From: Diaphorobacter limosus
GTDB taxonomy: Bacteria; Pseudomonadota; Gammaproteobacteria; Burkholderiales; Burkholderiaceae_C
Direction of reading: 5' to 3'
Length of the DNA stretch: 64,000 nt
NCBI RefSeq assembly: GCF_033100095.1
Contig: NZ_CP136921.1
Coordinates: 2,140,501-2,204,500 of the forward strand
Under the pieces are notes generated by a model. The model was not told the DNA's origin. It worked only from the letters and a program-made list of their open reading frames with translations, and made no database searches. Both the position numbers and the translations under genes were made by a program. Of this stretch, positions 17,734 to 26,285 are shown piece by piece (the stretch's first letter is position 1; each line of letters starts with the position of its first letter).

Positions 17734-18107
17734 GGCGTTCCGCCTTCATCCGCCGGGGGTTTGGGCGCCGCGCCGTAGAGCGACGGCCGCCGGCGCACCG
17801 AGCGCGCCCGGGCGGCACGCACGGCGTCTTCCAGCGCGCCGCGGTCATGCTCGGGCGCGGCGCATTCGGGCAGCGCCGGCGAGCGCCCCATCAGCCACAG
17901 GGCCGTCGCATACACGCCCATGGAGACGCTGGGGTCGCCCTTTTCCATGCGCGCCAGCGTGGGCTCCGAGACACCGATGCGCTGCGCCCACGACTTCACG
18001 CTCTCGCGCCGGCGCTTGCGCGCAATGGCCAGGTTCTCGCCCAGCGCGCGCAGCTGCGCCAGCACGGCGGGCGGCATGGCAACCAGGCTAGAAGATCGCT
18101 TTGACAT
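17730..18107 (-). CDS. XRE family antitoxin / repressor, HipB-like
   Basis: DNA-binding protein of about 125 residues. The helix-turn-helix lies at about residues 20-75 (LGENLAIARKRRRESVKSWAQRIGVSEPTLARMEKGDPSVSMGVYATALWLMG). The C-terminal tail is Arg-rich. It precedes and overlaps the hipA-like gene, the order of hipBA modules, and should neutralise the kinase and repress the operon. The start at 18107 gives a short basic N-terminus, but no ribosome binding site is seen there or at the alternative ATG 18077, so translation may be leaderless or weak. Two CATATAT palindromes just upstream are likely its operators. Confidence 0.8.
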   Translation of the reverse strand: MSKRSSSLVAMPPAVLAQLRALGENLAIARKRRRESVKSWAQRIGVSEPTLARMEKGDPSVSMGVYATALWLMGRSPALPECAAPEHDRGALEDAVRAARARSVRRRPSLYGAAPKPPADEGGTP

Positions 18108-18109
18108 TG

Positions 18110-18149
18110 CATATATGTTAGTGCAAAGCGAAAAAACCACATATATATG
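18110..18149. promoter_or_regulatory. paired palindromes upstream of the hipBA-like operon
   Basis: CATATATG at 18110-18117 and CATATATATG at 18140-18149 have centres 31 bp apart, close to three helical turns, in AT-rich DNA just before the HipB-like start. This fits cooperative binding of a dimeric XRE repressor. The assignment to the HipB-like protein is inferred from position. Confidence 0.5.
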
Positions 18150-18187
18150 TTTGTTTAAGACAATTGCCACAGCAGCAGGCCGCGCAG

Positions 18188-18238
18188 CAAAAGTGCCTCA
18201 AGCACTTGTGGATAAAGCGCATCAAGCTATATTTTGAA
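18188..18238 (-). repeat. dispersed repeat, copy e
   Basis: Reverse-orientation copy between dtd and the hipBA-like operon. Minus strand reads ATAGCTTGATGCGCTTTAT, CCACAAGTGCTTGAGGCAC, TTTTG. It lies 5 bp from the dtd stop codon. Confidence 0.65.
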
Positions 18239-18244
18239 TAGCAA

Positions 18245-18694
18245 TCAAGTGCCTGTCGGCACCATGCGCAGCGGTATCGTCACCGGCCCGTCATTGACCA
18301 GGTGCACCTGCATGTCGGCGCCAAAGCGGCCCGTGGCCACCTGCGGGTGAACGGCGCGCGCCTGGGCGACGAAGTAGTCGTACAGGCGCTCGCCCTCGGC
18401 CGGGGTGGCGGCCTGGCTGAAGCCCGGGCGGTTGCCGCTGGTGGTATCGGCGGCCAGGGTGAATTGGCTGACGATGAGCAGGCCGCCAGCCACGTCCTGC
18501 AGGCTCAGATTCATCTTGCCGGCGGCGTCGGCAAAGATGCGCAGCTTGAGCAGCTTGGCCAGCAGGCGGTCGGCCTCGGCCTCGCCGTCGCCCTGCTCGG
18601 CGCATACCAGGGCCAGCAGGCCGGGGCCGATCTGGCCCACCACCTCGCCCGCCACCTCCACGCGCGCCTGGCGCACGCGCTGCAACAGTCCCAT
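18245..18694 (-). CDS. dtd: D-aminoacyl-tRNA deacylase
   Basis: Hydrolyses D-aminoacyl-tRNAs (classically D-Tyr-tRNA) and Gly-tRNA(Ala), protecting translation. 149 residues, the normal length, with the two active-site signatures [17 protein letters not shown] and NDGPVTI. The start is the ATG at 18694, which shares its A with the TGA stop of the upstream transporter gene (TGATG), so the two are coupled; the in-frame GTG at 18697 is less likely. A D-serine catabolic locus lies 9 kb away, a thematic but not operonic link. Confidence 0.95.
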   Translation of the reverse strand: MGLLQRVRQARVEVAGEVVGQIGPGLLALVCAEQGDGEAEADRLLAKLLKLRIFADAAGKMNLSLQDVAGGLLIVSQFTLAADTTSGNRPGFSQAATPAEGERLYDYFVAQARAVHPQVATGRFGADMQVHLVNDGPVTIPLRMVPTGT

Positions 18695-19644
18695 CACGTC
18701 GCCTTCTCCTGTGCCTCGGTTTGCTCAAAAACGGTTTCCGCACCCTCGGGCAGCAGCTCAATGGTGGCGTACAGGCCGGGCACCATGTCCATCAGCTCGG
18801 CCTCGACGGCGGCGCGCGCGGCGGCGGCGCGGCCCAGCGTCCAATGCGCCGGCACATGCATGTGCAGGTCGAGAAAACTGCGCGCGCCGGCCCGGCGCGA
18901 GGTCAGGTTGTCGAAGTACACATGGCCACCCGCGGCCTGCGCGTGGCGCTGCAGCGCGGCCTCGATCTGTGCCAGCAGCTCCTGCTCCACGGCCTCGTCC
19001 ATCAGAGCCTGGGCCGAGCGCCAGACCAGCTGCACGCCCTCCTTCAGGATGTTCAGCGCCACGCCAATGGCCACCAGCGGATCGAGCCACAGCCAGCCGG
19101 TGGCACCGGCGGCCACCAGGCCGACGACCACGCCCACCGAGGTCCAGACATCGGTGATGAGATGGCGCGCATCCCCCACCAGCGCCACCGAGCGGTAGAC
19201 GCGCGCCGAGCGGAACATGGCCCAGGCCAGCAGGCCGTTGCAGGCCGTGCTGACCAGGGACAGGCCCAGGCCCCAGCCCAGCTGCTCCAGCGGCTGCGGG
19301 TGCAGCAGGCGCAGCGCGGCCGCCCACAGGATGGCCATGCTGGCGCCGACGATGAGGATGCCCTCGAAGCCTGCCGAGAAATACTCCGCCTTGTGGTGGC
19401 CATAGGGGTGCTCGGCGTCCGGCGGCTGCTGCGCCACCGTGACCATGGTGAGGGCGAACAGCGCGCCGGCCAGGTTCACAAAGGATTCGAGCGCATCCGA
19501 CAACAGCCCCACAGAGCCGCTGACCCACCAGGCCAGGGTCTTGAGGACGATGGTCAGCAGCGCCACGCCCACCGAGGCGCGCAGCAGGTTGTGCGGCGTC
19601 ATCCAGGCAGGGACTTGCAACAATCCGGTAACAGTAGGTGGCAT
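18694..19644 (-). CDS. cation diffusion facilitator (CDF) metal exporter
   Basis: CDF family divalent-metal/proton antiporter of 316 residues, FieF/MMT1-like. Six membrane segments occupy residues about 20-210. Metal-site motifs are SDALESFVN in TM2, [12 protein letters not shown] in the loop after it, and [12 protein letters not shown] in TM5. The C-terminal cytoplasmic domain includes [11 protein letters not shown]. Substrates in the family are Zn, Fe, Cd or Mn; the one here is not determinable by eye. The start at 19644 lacks a ribosome binding site; ATG 19602 (MTPHNLLRA) is an alternative. It overlaps dtd. Confidence 0.9.
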   Translation of the reverse strand: MPPTVTGLLQVPAWMTPHNLLRASVGVALLTIVLKTLAWWVSGSVGLLSDALESFVNLAGALFALTMVTVAQQPPDAEHPYGHHKAEYFSAGFEGILIVGASMAILWAAALRLLHPQPLEQLGWGLGLSLVSTACNGLLAWAMFRSARVYRSVALVGDARHLITDVWTSVGVVVGLVAAGATGWLWLDPLVAIGVALNILKEGVQLVWRSAQALMDEAVEQELLAQIEAALQRHAQAAGGHVYFDNLTSRRAGARSFLDLHMHVPAHWTLGRAAAARAAVEAELMDMVPGLYATIELLPEGAETVFEQTEAQEKAT

Positions 19645-19721
19645 GGCGCAAAGTATGCACTTGCCACATCGTCAAAGCGCCGGCAATCCGCTATAAATGG
19701 CGGTTACACCGCCCACCACCC

Positions 19722-21827
19722 ATGTCACCGACCTCCTCCACCTCGGACTTGACCGGCACGGGTAGCCACGCCTGCGATACGCTGCTGCGCCTGGTGGCCG
19801 ACACGGTGCCGGTGATGCTGGCGTATTACGACGCCCACCAACTGCGCTGCAGCTTTGCCAACCAGCGTTTTGCCGACTATGTCGGCCGGGCGCTGGACAG
19901 CCTGCCCGGCACCTCGGCACAAGAGGTGCTGGACAGCGAAACCTGGCAACAAATGCAACCCTGTGTGCAGCGCGCACTCGCCGGCGAGGCCGTGCAGCAT
20001 GTCTGCCAACGCCAGCAGAGCGACGGCAGCATGCGCATGCTGGAGTTCAGCCTGCACCCCTACCAGCGCATGCGCAATGGCCAGCCGGCCGTCGTCGGCC
20101 TGATGGTGCTGGTGAACGACATCAGCCGCCACCGCCAGGCCGAAAACGCCTTGCGCCAGAGCGAGGAGCGCATGCGCCGGTTTGCCGAGGTCACTGAGGA
20201 GGGTCTGGTGTTCCATCGGGACGGCAACATCCTGGACGCCAACGCCGCCGCCCTGCGCATGACCGGCTACACGCTGGCCGAAGTCCTGGGCCGCTCGATT
20301 TTCGACTTCATCCTGCCCGAGTACCGCGCGGTGTCCATGGAGTACACGCGCCGCGCGCGCGAACACCCGTACGAGCTGGCGCTGAACCACAAGAGCGGTC
20401 GCGCCATTCCCATAGAGGCCGTGGGCAAGACCCTGCCGCAGCAGGATGGCACGCAGCGCGTGGTCATCATGCGCGACATCACGGCGCGGCGCGAGGAGCA
20501 GGAGCATGCCCGCTTTCTGGCCCAGCACGACACCCTGACCCAGCTGCCCAACCGCCGCCACCTGATGCGCCAGCTGGCGCGCGAGGCCGTGGAGGCCGAG
20601 CAGCGCCAGGCGCGCATGGCTGTGCTGTTCATCGACCTGGATCATTTCAAGACCGTCAACGACTCGCTGGGCCACGAGGCCGGCGACCGGCTGCTGTGCG
20701 AGATGGCGCGGCGCCTGCAGGAGGGCGTGAACGGCAACGACTTCATCGCCCGCGCCGGCGGCGACCAGTTCGTGGTGCTGCTGCCAGACCTGCGCTACCG
20801 CGGCTCGGCGGCCGACATGTCCGATGCGCTGATCCGGCGCCTGAGCGCCGCGTATGAGATTGGCGGCACGCAGCTGTCGATCTCGGCCACGGTAGGCATC
20901 AGCATGCTGCCCGAGGACGGCTACAGCCCCGACGAGCTACTGCGCCACGCCGCCGCCGCCATGCACTACGCCAAGGAGGGCGGGCGCGGCACGCACCTGT
21001 TCTACGCGCCCTACATGCTGGGGCAGCCGGCCGAGGCGCTGCAGCAGGAGCACCTGCTGCGCGCGGCCGTGCCGCAGGACGCGCTGCGCCTGCACTACCA
21101 GCCGCAGATCGAGGTCAGCACCGGGCGGCTGACGGGCTTCGAGGCCCTGGTGCGCTGGCAGCACCCCGAACGCGGCCTGCTGGGGCCGGACGAGTTCATC
21201 CCCCTGGCCGAGTCGCGCGGCCTGGTCACCCCCATAGGCCGCTGGGTGCTGCGCGAGGCCTGCCGCCAAATCAAGGCCTGGCAGGACGAGGGACTGGCGC
21301 GCGTGCCGGTGGCGGTGAACGTGTCGGCCATGGAGTTTCGCCAGCGCGACCTCGTCGGTGAAATCAAGCAGGTGCTGGCCGACACCGGCCTGGACGCGCA
21401 GTACCTGGAGATCGAGATCACCGAGACCACGCTGATGCAGCAGCCCGAGCAGGCGCGCACCACGCTGGACGAGCTGCGGGCCCTGGGCGTGGGCGTGACG
21501 GTGGACGACTTCGGCACCGGCTACTCGTCGCTGGCCTACCTCAAACGCTACCCGCTGGACAAGATCAAGGTGGATCGATCCTTCGTCATCGACACCCCCA
21601 GCGACGGCGAGGACGTGGCCATCGTCACCGCCATCGTGCAGCTGGCGCGCAGCCTGCAGCTGCAGTCGGTGGCCGAGGGCGTGGAGACGCCCGAGCAGCT
21701 GGGCCTGCTGCAGCGCCTGGGTTGCGAGCTGGCCCAGGGCTTTGGCATTGCCGCACCCATGGATGCGGGCAGCGCGCATGCCTGGCTGCAGATGCAGCCG
21801 CCCGCGCAAACCATGACAGAAGCGTGA
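19722..21827 (+). CDS. PAS-PAS-GGDEF-EAL protein, likely c-di-GMP phosphodiesterase
   Basis: Soluble signalling protein of 701 residues with no membrane segment: two PAS domains (about 15-140 and 150-275), GGDEF (about 285-440) and EAL (about 455-695). The diguanylate cyclase signature is degenerate, AGGDQF at residues 346-350, with Gln in place of the catalytic Glu, so cyclase activity is doubtful. The EAL domain looks intact: FEALVRW (E474), NVSAMEFRQ, EITETTLM, DDFGTGYSSLAYLKRYPLDKIKVD and SVAEGVET. It should therefore hydrolyse c-di-GMP, with the GGDEF part perhaps a GTP-binding regulator. The ATG at 19722 is chosen because the upstream extension crosses the divergent promoter region. Confidence 0.92.
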   Translation: MSPTSSTSDLTGTGSHACDTLLRLVADTVPVMLAYYDAHQLRCSFANQRFADYVGRALDSLPGTSAQEVLDSETWQQMQPCVQRALAGEAVQHVCQRQQSDGSMRMLEFSLHPYQRMRNGQPAVVGLMVLVNDISRHRQAENALRQSEERMRRFAEVTEEGLVFHRDGNILDANAAALRMTGYTLAEVLGRSIFDFILPEYRAVSMEYTRRAREHPYELALNHKSGRAIPIEAVGKTLPQQDGTQRVVIMRDITARREEQEHARFLAQHDTLTQLPNRRHLMRQLAREAVEAEQRQARMAVLFIDLDHFKTVNDSLGHEAGDRLLCEMARRLQEGVNGNDFIARAGGDQFVVLLPDLRYRGSAADMSDALIRRLSAAYEIGGTQLSISATVGISMLPEDGYSPDELLRHAAAAMHYAKEGGRGTHLFYAPYMLGQPAEALQQEHLLRAAVPQDALRLHYQPQIEVSTGRLTGFEALVRWQHPERGLLGPDEFIPLAESRGLVTPIGRWVLREACRQIKAWQDEGLARVPVAVNVSAMEFRQRDLVGEIKQVLADTGLDAQYLEIEITETTLMQQPEQARTTLDELRALGVGVTVDDFGTGYSSLAYLKRYPLDKIKVDRSFVIDTPSDGEDVAIVTAIVQLARSLQLQSVAEGVETPEQLGLLQRLGCELAQGFGIAAPMDAGSAHAWLQMQPPAQTMTEA

Positions 21828-21846
21828 CAGCGGGCCATGGACAATC

Positions 21847-23349
21847 ATGCCCATGGCCTGCATCCCCCCACCCATCACCGCCCCCTTCTCCGAAGCCACG
21901 CTGCACAGCGACCCCGCCGCCGCCCTGGCCCGGGTGCAGCAGATCTACCAGCAGCAGATCGAGCACCTGCGCGCCGCCATGCAGCGCTTTGTCACCGGTG
22001 AATCGCCCACCGGCCATGTGCGCGCCTGCTACCCCTATGTGCGCGTGCAGATCACCAGCGTGGCGCGCGCCGCCACGCAGCTGGCCTACGGCTTCATCGA
22101 GGGGCCGGGCGACTACGAGACCACGCTCACCCGCCCGGATCTGTTTGCCGACTATTACCTGGAGCAGTTCCGCCTGCTGCAGGCCAGCCACGGGGTGGAG
22201 CTGGAGGTGGGTTTGAGCCAGCAGCCGATCCCGGTGCATTTCTCGTTTGCCGAGCATGACCATATCGAGGGCCAGCTCAGCCCCGAGCGGCGCACGCTGA
22301 TGCGCGACCTGTTCGACCTGCCGGATCTGGGCGCCATGGACGACGGCATCGCCAACGGCACCTGGACGCCGCGCGCGGGCGAGGCCCAGCCGCTGGCGCT
22401 GTTCACCGGCCCGCGCGTGGATTACTCGCTGCACCGCCTGCGCCACTACACCGGCACGCTTCCCGAATGGTTCCAGAACTTCGTGCTGTTCACCAACTAC
22501 CAGTTCTACATCGACGAGTTCGTGCGCCTGGGCCATGCCGAGATGGCTAAGGCAGACAGCGACTACATCGCCTTCATCGAGCCCGGCAACGTGGTCACGC
22601 GCCGCACCGGCCTGTCGCCCGAGGCCGGCGACGAACTCGGCACGCCGCCGCCGCGCCTGCCGCAGATGCCCGCCTACCACCTGGTGCGCGCCGACAACAG
22701 CGGCATCACCATGGTCAACATCGGCGTCGGCCCGGCCAACGCCAAGACCATCACCGACCATATCGCCGTGCTGCGCCCGCATGCCTGGATGATGCTGGGC
22801 CACTGCGCCGGATTGCGTAACAGCCAGCAGCTCGGTGACTACGTGCTGGCCCATGCCTATGTGCGCGAAGACCATGTGCTGGACGCCGAACTGCCGCTGT
22901 GGGTGCCCATCCCGGCTCTGGCCGAGATCCAGGTCGCGCTGCAGCAGGCCGTGGCCGATGTGACGCAGATGGCCGGCACCGACCTCAAGGGCATCATGCG
23001 CACCGGCACCGTGGCCAGCACCGACAACCGCAACTGGGAGCTGCTGCCCGACAACCTGCCCCAGCGCCGCTTCAGCCAAAGCCGCGCCGTGGCACTGGAC
23101 ATGGAAAGCGCAACCATAGCCGCCAACGGCTTTCGCTTCCGCGTGCCCTACGGCACCCTGCTGTGCGTCAGCGACAAGCCGCTGCACGGCGAGATCAAGC
23201 TGCCCGGCATGGCCAACCATTTCTACCGCGAGCGCGTGGATCAGCACCTGCGCATTGGCATGCGCGCCATCGACATCCTGCGCGCCGGCGGCCCGCAGCG
23301 CCTGCACAGCCGCAAGCTGCGTAGCTTTGCCGAGGTGGCGTTTCAGTAA
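21847..23349 (+). CDS. amn: AMP nucleosidase
   Basis: Cleaves AMP to adenine and ribose 5-phosphate, adjusting the AMP pool. 500 residues, as expected for Amn. The N-terminal Amn domain (about 20-190, with VRACYPYVRVQITS) is followed by the phosphorylase-fold catalytic domain containing NIGVGPANAKTITDHIAVLRPHAWMMLGHCAGLR, DMESATIAANGFRFRVPYGTLLCVSDKPLHGE and the terminal RLHSRKLRSFAEVAFQ. The ATG at 21847 follows the GGDEF-EAL gene by 19 bp, so co-transcription is possible. Confidence 0.95.
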   Translation: MPMACIPPPITAPFSEATLHSDPAAALARVQQIYQQQIEHLRAAMQRFVTGESPTGHVRACYPYVRVQITSVARAATQLAYGFIEGPGDYETTLTRPDLFADYYLEQFRLLQASHGVELEVGLSQQPIPVHFSFAEHDHIEGQLSPERRTLMRDLFDLPDLGAMDDGIANGTWTPRAGEAQPLALFTGPRVDYSLHRLRHYTGTLPEWFQNFVLFTNYQFYIDEFVRLGHAEMAKADSDYIAFIEPGNVVTRRTGLSPEAGDELGTPPPRLPQMPAYHLVRADNSGITMVNIGVGPANAKTITDHIAVLRPHAWMMLGHCAGLRNSQQLGDYVLAHAYVREDHVLDAELPLWVPIPALAEIQVALQQAVADVTQMAGTDLKGIMRTGTVASTDNRNWELLPDNLPQRRFSQSRAVALDMESATIAANGFRFRVPYGTLLCVSDKPLHGEIKLPGMANHFYRERVDQHLRIGMRAIDILRAGGPQRLHSRKLRSFAEVAFQ

Positions 23350-23396
23350 TTTTGATAGCTATCCGCGCACAACTGACAAGCGTTTGAAGCCAAACC
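23350..23396 (+). repeat. dispersed repeat, copy f
   Basis: Begins at the amn stop codon: TTTTGATAGCTATCCGCGCA, CAACTGACAAGCG, TTTGAAGCC. Forward orientation. Confidence 0.65.
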
Positions 23397-23421
23397 ATAC
23401 CCCATCAATTTTGGGGTATGG
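23395..23421. promoter_or_regulatory. perfect 10-bp inverted repeat between amn and the esterase gene
   Basis: CCATACCCCA and TGGGGTATGG flank a 7-nt AT-rich loop. There is no U-run on either side, so it is a weak terminator at best; it may be an operator for the following gene. Confidence 0.4.
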
Positions 23422-23528
23422 AGAACTACGTAACGGCAAACCCCGCTTGCCCGGGGTGCTGCATCACTCCAAGAATGGCCGCCGGCCGGCATGCGCCCGG
23501 CCCGCCACATTTCAAAGGAGACAAGCAG

Positions 23529-25238
23529 ATGCAGCAAGCCTTCGCCTTCCACCCCCCATCGACACGCCGCATGCGGCTGCTGGCCACGGCCGGCGCGGCA
23601 CTGGCTCTGGCCGCCTGTGGCGGCTCGGACCACTTCGACTTCGACCGCTCCAGCAAGGATCTGGCGGGGCAGAAGGTCGCCGCCGCCCAGATCGGCCTGC
23701 CGACCACGGGCGCGGCCGTCACCTCGGTGGAGACACCCACCGCCGCCACCGGAGCGCAGCCCCCCGCGTCGATACGCGCAAACATCGCCATTTCGCCCGT
23801 GGATACAGCGGCGCCAGCTATCAAAATGGGACTGCTTCTGCCCAAGGAATGGAATGGCAAGGTGGTCATGATTGGCGGCGGCGGCTACAACGGCAGCATC
23901 CCCAGCCTCTACACCTACGCCGCGGCACCAGCGGCCCAGGCCCCCTACCCCTTGTTAAGCCAGGGCTACGCCGTGTTCGCCAGCGACTCCGGCCACCAGG
24001 CGGGCGCCGCCGGCAGCCGCGACGGCAGCTTTGGCACGAATGACGAGGCCGTGGCCAACTTCTCCGGCGCGGCGCTGAAGAAAGTCAGCGACGTGGCCGA
24101 CGTGCTCGTCACGCGCTTTTATGGCCGCAAGCCCGAGCGGCGCTACTTCATCGGCGGCTCCACCGGCGGGCGCGAGGCCCTGGCCGTGGCGCAGAAATGG
24201 CCGGCCGAATGGGACGGCGTCATCTCCTGGTACCCGGCCTGGAACGCCGCCAGCCTGGACCTGCAATTCGGCCGCCTGAGCCGCGCCTTCGCCCAGCCCG
24301 GCGCCTACCCCAGCCTTGCCCAGCGCAAGCTTGTGCGCCAGGCGGCCCTGGCCCAATGCGATGGTCTGGACGGCGTCTCCGATGGCCTCATCAGCAACGT
24401 CAACGCCTGCAACGCCCAGTTCGACCCGGCGACGGCGCAACACAACGGCAAGGCGCTGCGCTGCGCCAGCGGCGCCAACGAGGGCGATGGCTGCCTGTCC
24501 GACGCCATGATCGCCGCGCTCAAGGTCTACAACAGCGCCATCACCTTCGCCAGCCCGCTGGGCAGCGGCGAGACGCAGTACCCGGGCTTCAACGTCTGGG
24601 GCGCCGAACTGGGCGAGGACGGCAGCAGCCCGCTGCAGCCCACCGTGACCCTGCTGGCCATGAACACGACGCCCCCGGCCAGCCCGGCGCCCTTGAGCGC
24701 ACCCTACTGGGCCGTATTCTGGGATCAATGGGTGCGCTACTTCGTGACGCGCGACGCGGGCTTTGATTCGCTCTCGCTCGACCCGCAAAACCCCGGCGCC
24801 TGGGCCACGCGCATCAACGATCTGACCCGGCTGCAGGACATCAACAGCACCAACCTGGCGGCCTTCAACCAGCGCGGCGGCAAGCTCTTGATGGCCCATG
24901 GCACCGCCGATGTGCTGGTGAGCACGCGCGCCACCGCCCAGTACTACGAGCGCCTGAAGCAAACCATGGGCGAAGCGGCGGTGAGGAACTTTGCCCGCTA
25001 CTACGAGGTGCCGGGCTACGGCCATGCCGCCAGCACGGCCTTCAACGCCAACTGGGACTCACTCAAGGCCCTGGACGCCTGGGTCACCCAGGGCCAGGCG
25101 CCCACCGCCCAGGTGGTGAGCGACACCGCCGGCGTCCCCGGCCGCACCCGGCCGCTGTGCGAATACCCCAGCTGGCCGCGCTATGGCGGCAGCGGCGACG
25201 TGAACAAGGCCGAGAGCTTCAGCTGCGTGACCAACTGA
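23529..25238 (+). CDS. tannase / feruloyl esterase family lipoprotein
   Basis: Alpha/beta hydrolase of the tannase family (PF07519, which also holds MHETase and feruloyl esterases), 569 residues. A lipobox ALALAACGGS marks a lipoprotein, so it should act at the cell envelope. The nucleophile is Ser211 in GGSTGGREAL; Asp in LLMAHGTADVLVS and His in VPGYGHA complete the triad. The substrate is an ester of unknown kind. The ATG at 23529 is preceded by AAAGGAGAC. Part of a dispersed repeat at 23799-23827 is translated (around VDTAAPAIKM), so the N-terminal region has gained repeat-derived residues. Confidence 0.88.
   Translation: MQQAFAFHPPSTRRMRLLATAGAALALAACGGSDHFDFDRSSKDLAGQKVAAAQIGLPTTGAAVTSVETPTAATGAQPPASIRANIAISPVDTAAPAIKMGLLLPKEWNGKVVMIGGGGYNGSIPSLYTYAAAPAAQAPYPLLSQGYAVFASDSGHQAGAAGSRDGSFGTNDEAVANFSGAALKKVSDVADVLVTRFYGRKPERRYFIGGSTGGREALAVAQKWPAEWDGVISWYPAWNAASLDLQFGRLSRAFAQPGAYPSLAQRKLVRQAALAQCDGLDGVSDGLISNVNACNAQFDPATAQHNGKALRCASGANEGDGCLSDAMIAALKVYNSAITFASPLGSGETQYPGFNVWGAELGEDGSSPLQPTVTLLAMNTTPPASPAPLSAPYWAVFWDQWVRYFVTRDAGFDSLSLDPQNPGAWATRINDLTRLQDINSTNLAAFNQRGGKLLMAHGTADVLVSTRATAQYYERLKQTMGEAAVRNFARYYEVPGYGHAASTAFNANWDSLKALDAWVTQGQAPTAQVVSDTAGVPGRTRPLCEYPSWPRYGGSGDVNKAESFSCVTN
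23799..23827 (-). repeat. dispersed repeat fragment, copy g (inside the esterase gene)
   Basis: On the minus strand ATTTTGATAGCTGGCGCCGC then TGTATCCAC, the left half of the element. It is read through in frame as part of the tannase-family gene. Confidence 0.5.
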
Positions 25239-25243
25239 CAGAA

Positions 25244-25299
25244 AGCTATTAAAACAATAGCTGTTTGCGCTTGGTGGATGGGCGCAAACAGCTATTTTT
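25244..25299 (+). terminator. terminator built from the dispersed repeat (copy h)
   Basis: AATAGCTGTTTGCGC (25256-25270) and GCGCAAACAGCTATT (25282-25296) form a perfect 15-bp stem with an 11-nt loop, followed by TTT, making a run of five T from 25295. Just before it AGCTATT and AATAGCT form a smaller hairpin. It lies after the esterase gene and before the ABC exporter gene, so it should end the former's transcript. Confidence 0.8.
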
Positions 25300-25342
25300 G
25301 CTTCAAACACCAGGCGCGCCGCTTTCCCCCACAATCACGGGC

Positions 25343-26284
25343 ATGAGCGTGCTCTTCGAAGCCCAGAACCTGCGCAAGCGCTACGGCGCCGCCACCGTGG
25401 TGGACGGCGTGTCGTTCACCATCGCGCCCGGCGAATGCCTGGGCGTGATCGGCCCCAACGGCGCGGGCAAGACCACCACCATACGCATCTGCCTGGGGCT
25501 CACCGCACCCGACGCCGGCAGCGTGCACTTCCACCCCGGCCATGGCGCCGCGCCGCTGGCCATGCCGCGTGACGCGCTGGCCATCAAGGCGCAGCTGGGC
25601 GTGGTGGCACAGTTCGACAGCCTGGACCCCGATTTCAGCTGCGCCGAGAACCTGCGCGTGTTCGGGCGCTACTTTGGCCTCAAGGGTGCAGCCATGGACG
25701 CGCGCATCGCGCCGCTGCTGGAGTTTGCCGCGCTCGCGCCCAAGGCCGACGCGCGCCCGGGCCAGCTCTCGGGCGGCATGCGCCGGCGCCTGTCGCTGGC
25801 GCGCGCCCTGGTCAACGACCCACGCCTGTTGCTGCTGGACGAGCCCACCACGGGCCTGGACCCGCAGGCGCGCCACCTGATGTGGGAGCGGCTGCAAACG
25901 CTGCTGCAGCAGGGCAAGTCCATCCTGCTGACCACGCATTTCATGGACGAGGCCGAGCGCTTGTGCTCGCGCCTGCTGGTGCTCGACCATGGCCGCAAGA
26001 TCGCCGAGGGCCGCCCGCGCGAGCTGATCGCCGAGCACCTGGAACGCGAGGTGGTCGAGGCCTACGGCAACGGCGCGCTGGCCCTGGCACATGACGCCCG
26101 GCTGCGCCCGCTGGCGGCGCGCATCGAGGTCAGCGGCGAGACGGTGTTCTTCTACACCCAGGATGCGCGCGCCCTGCTGCAGGCGCTGGCCGCCCAGCCG
26201 CAGCTGCGCACCCTGCACCGGCCGGCGAACCTGGAAGATCTGTTCCTCAAGCTCACCGGCCGGCAGATCCGCGAGGATGGTTGA
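25343..26284 (+). CDS. ABC-2 type exporter ATP-binding protein (NodI-like)
   Basis: ATPase subunit of 313 residues. Walker A GPNGAGKTTTIRICLGL, Q-loop VVAQFDSLDPDFS, signature LSGGMRRRLSLARALVNDP, Walker B LLLLDEPTTGLDP and switch His in LLTTHFMDEAERLC. The C-terminal domain resembles the NodI / multidrug exporter group. It is followed at once by its permease gene. The likely role is export of a lipid- or drug-like molecule; nodulation is not implied. The start ATG 25343 is the first codon consistent with MSVLFEAQNLRKRYG. Confidence 0.92.
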   Translation: MSVLFEAQNLRKRYGAATVVDGVSFTIAPGECLGVIGPNGAGKTTTIRICLGLTAPDAGSVHFHPGHGAAPLAMPRDALAIKAQLGVVAQFDSLDPDFSCAENLRVFGRYFGLKGAAMDARIAPLLEFAALAPKADARPGQLSGGMRRRLSLARALVNDPRLLLLDEPTTGLDPQARHLMWERLQTLLQQGKSILLTTHFMDEAERLCSRLLVLDHGRKIAEGRPRELIAEHLEREVVEAYGNGALALAHDARLRPLAARIEVSGETVFFYTQDARALLQALAAQPQLRTLHRPANLEDLFLKLTGRQIREDG

Positions 26285-26285
26285 T

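Noticed and set aside
21625..23307. 560-codon minus-strand frame
   Set aside because: Opposite amn and the end of the EAL domain, with no ribosome binding site or motif.
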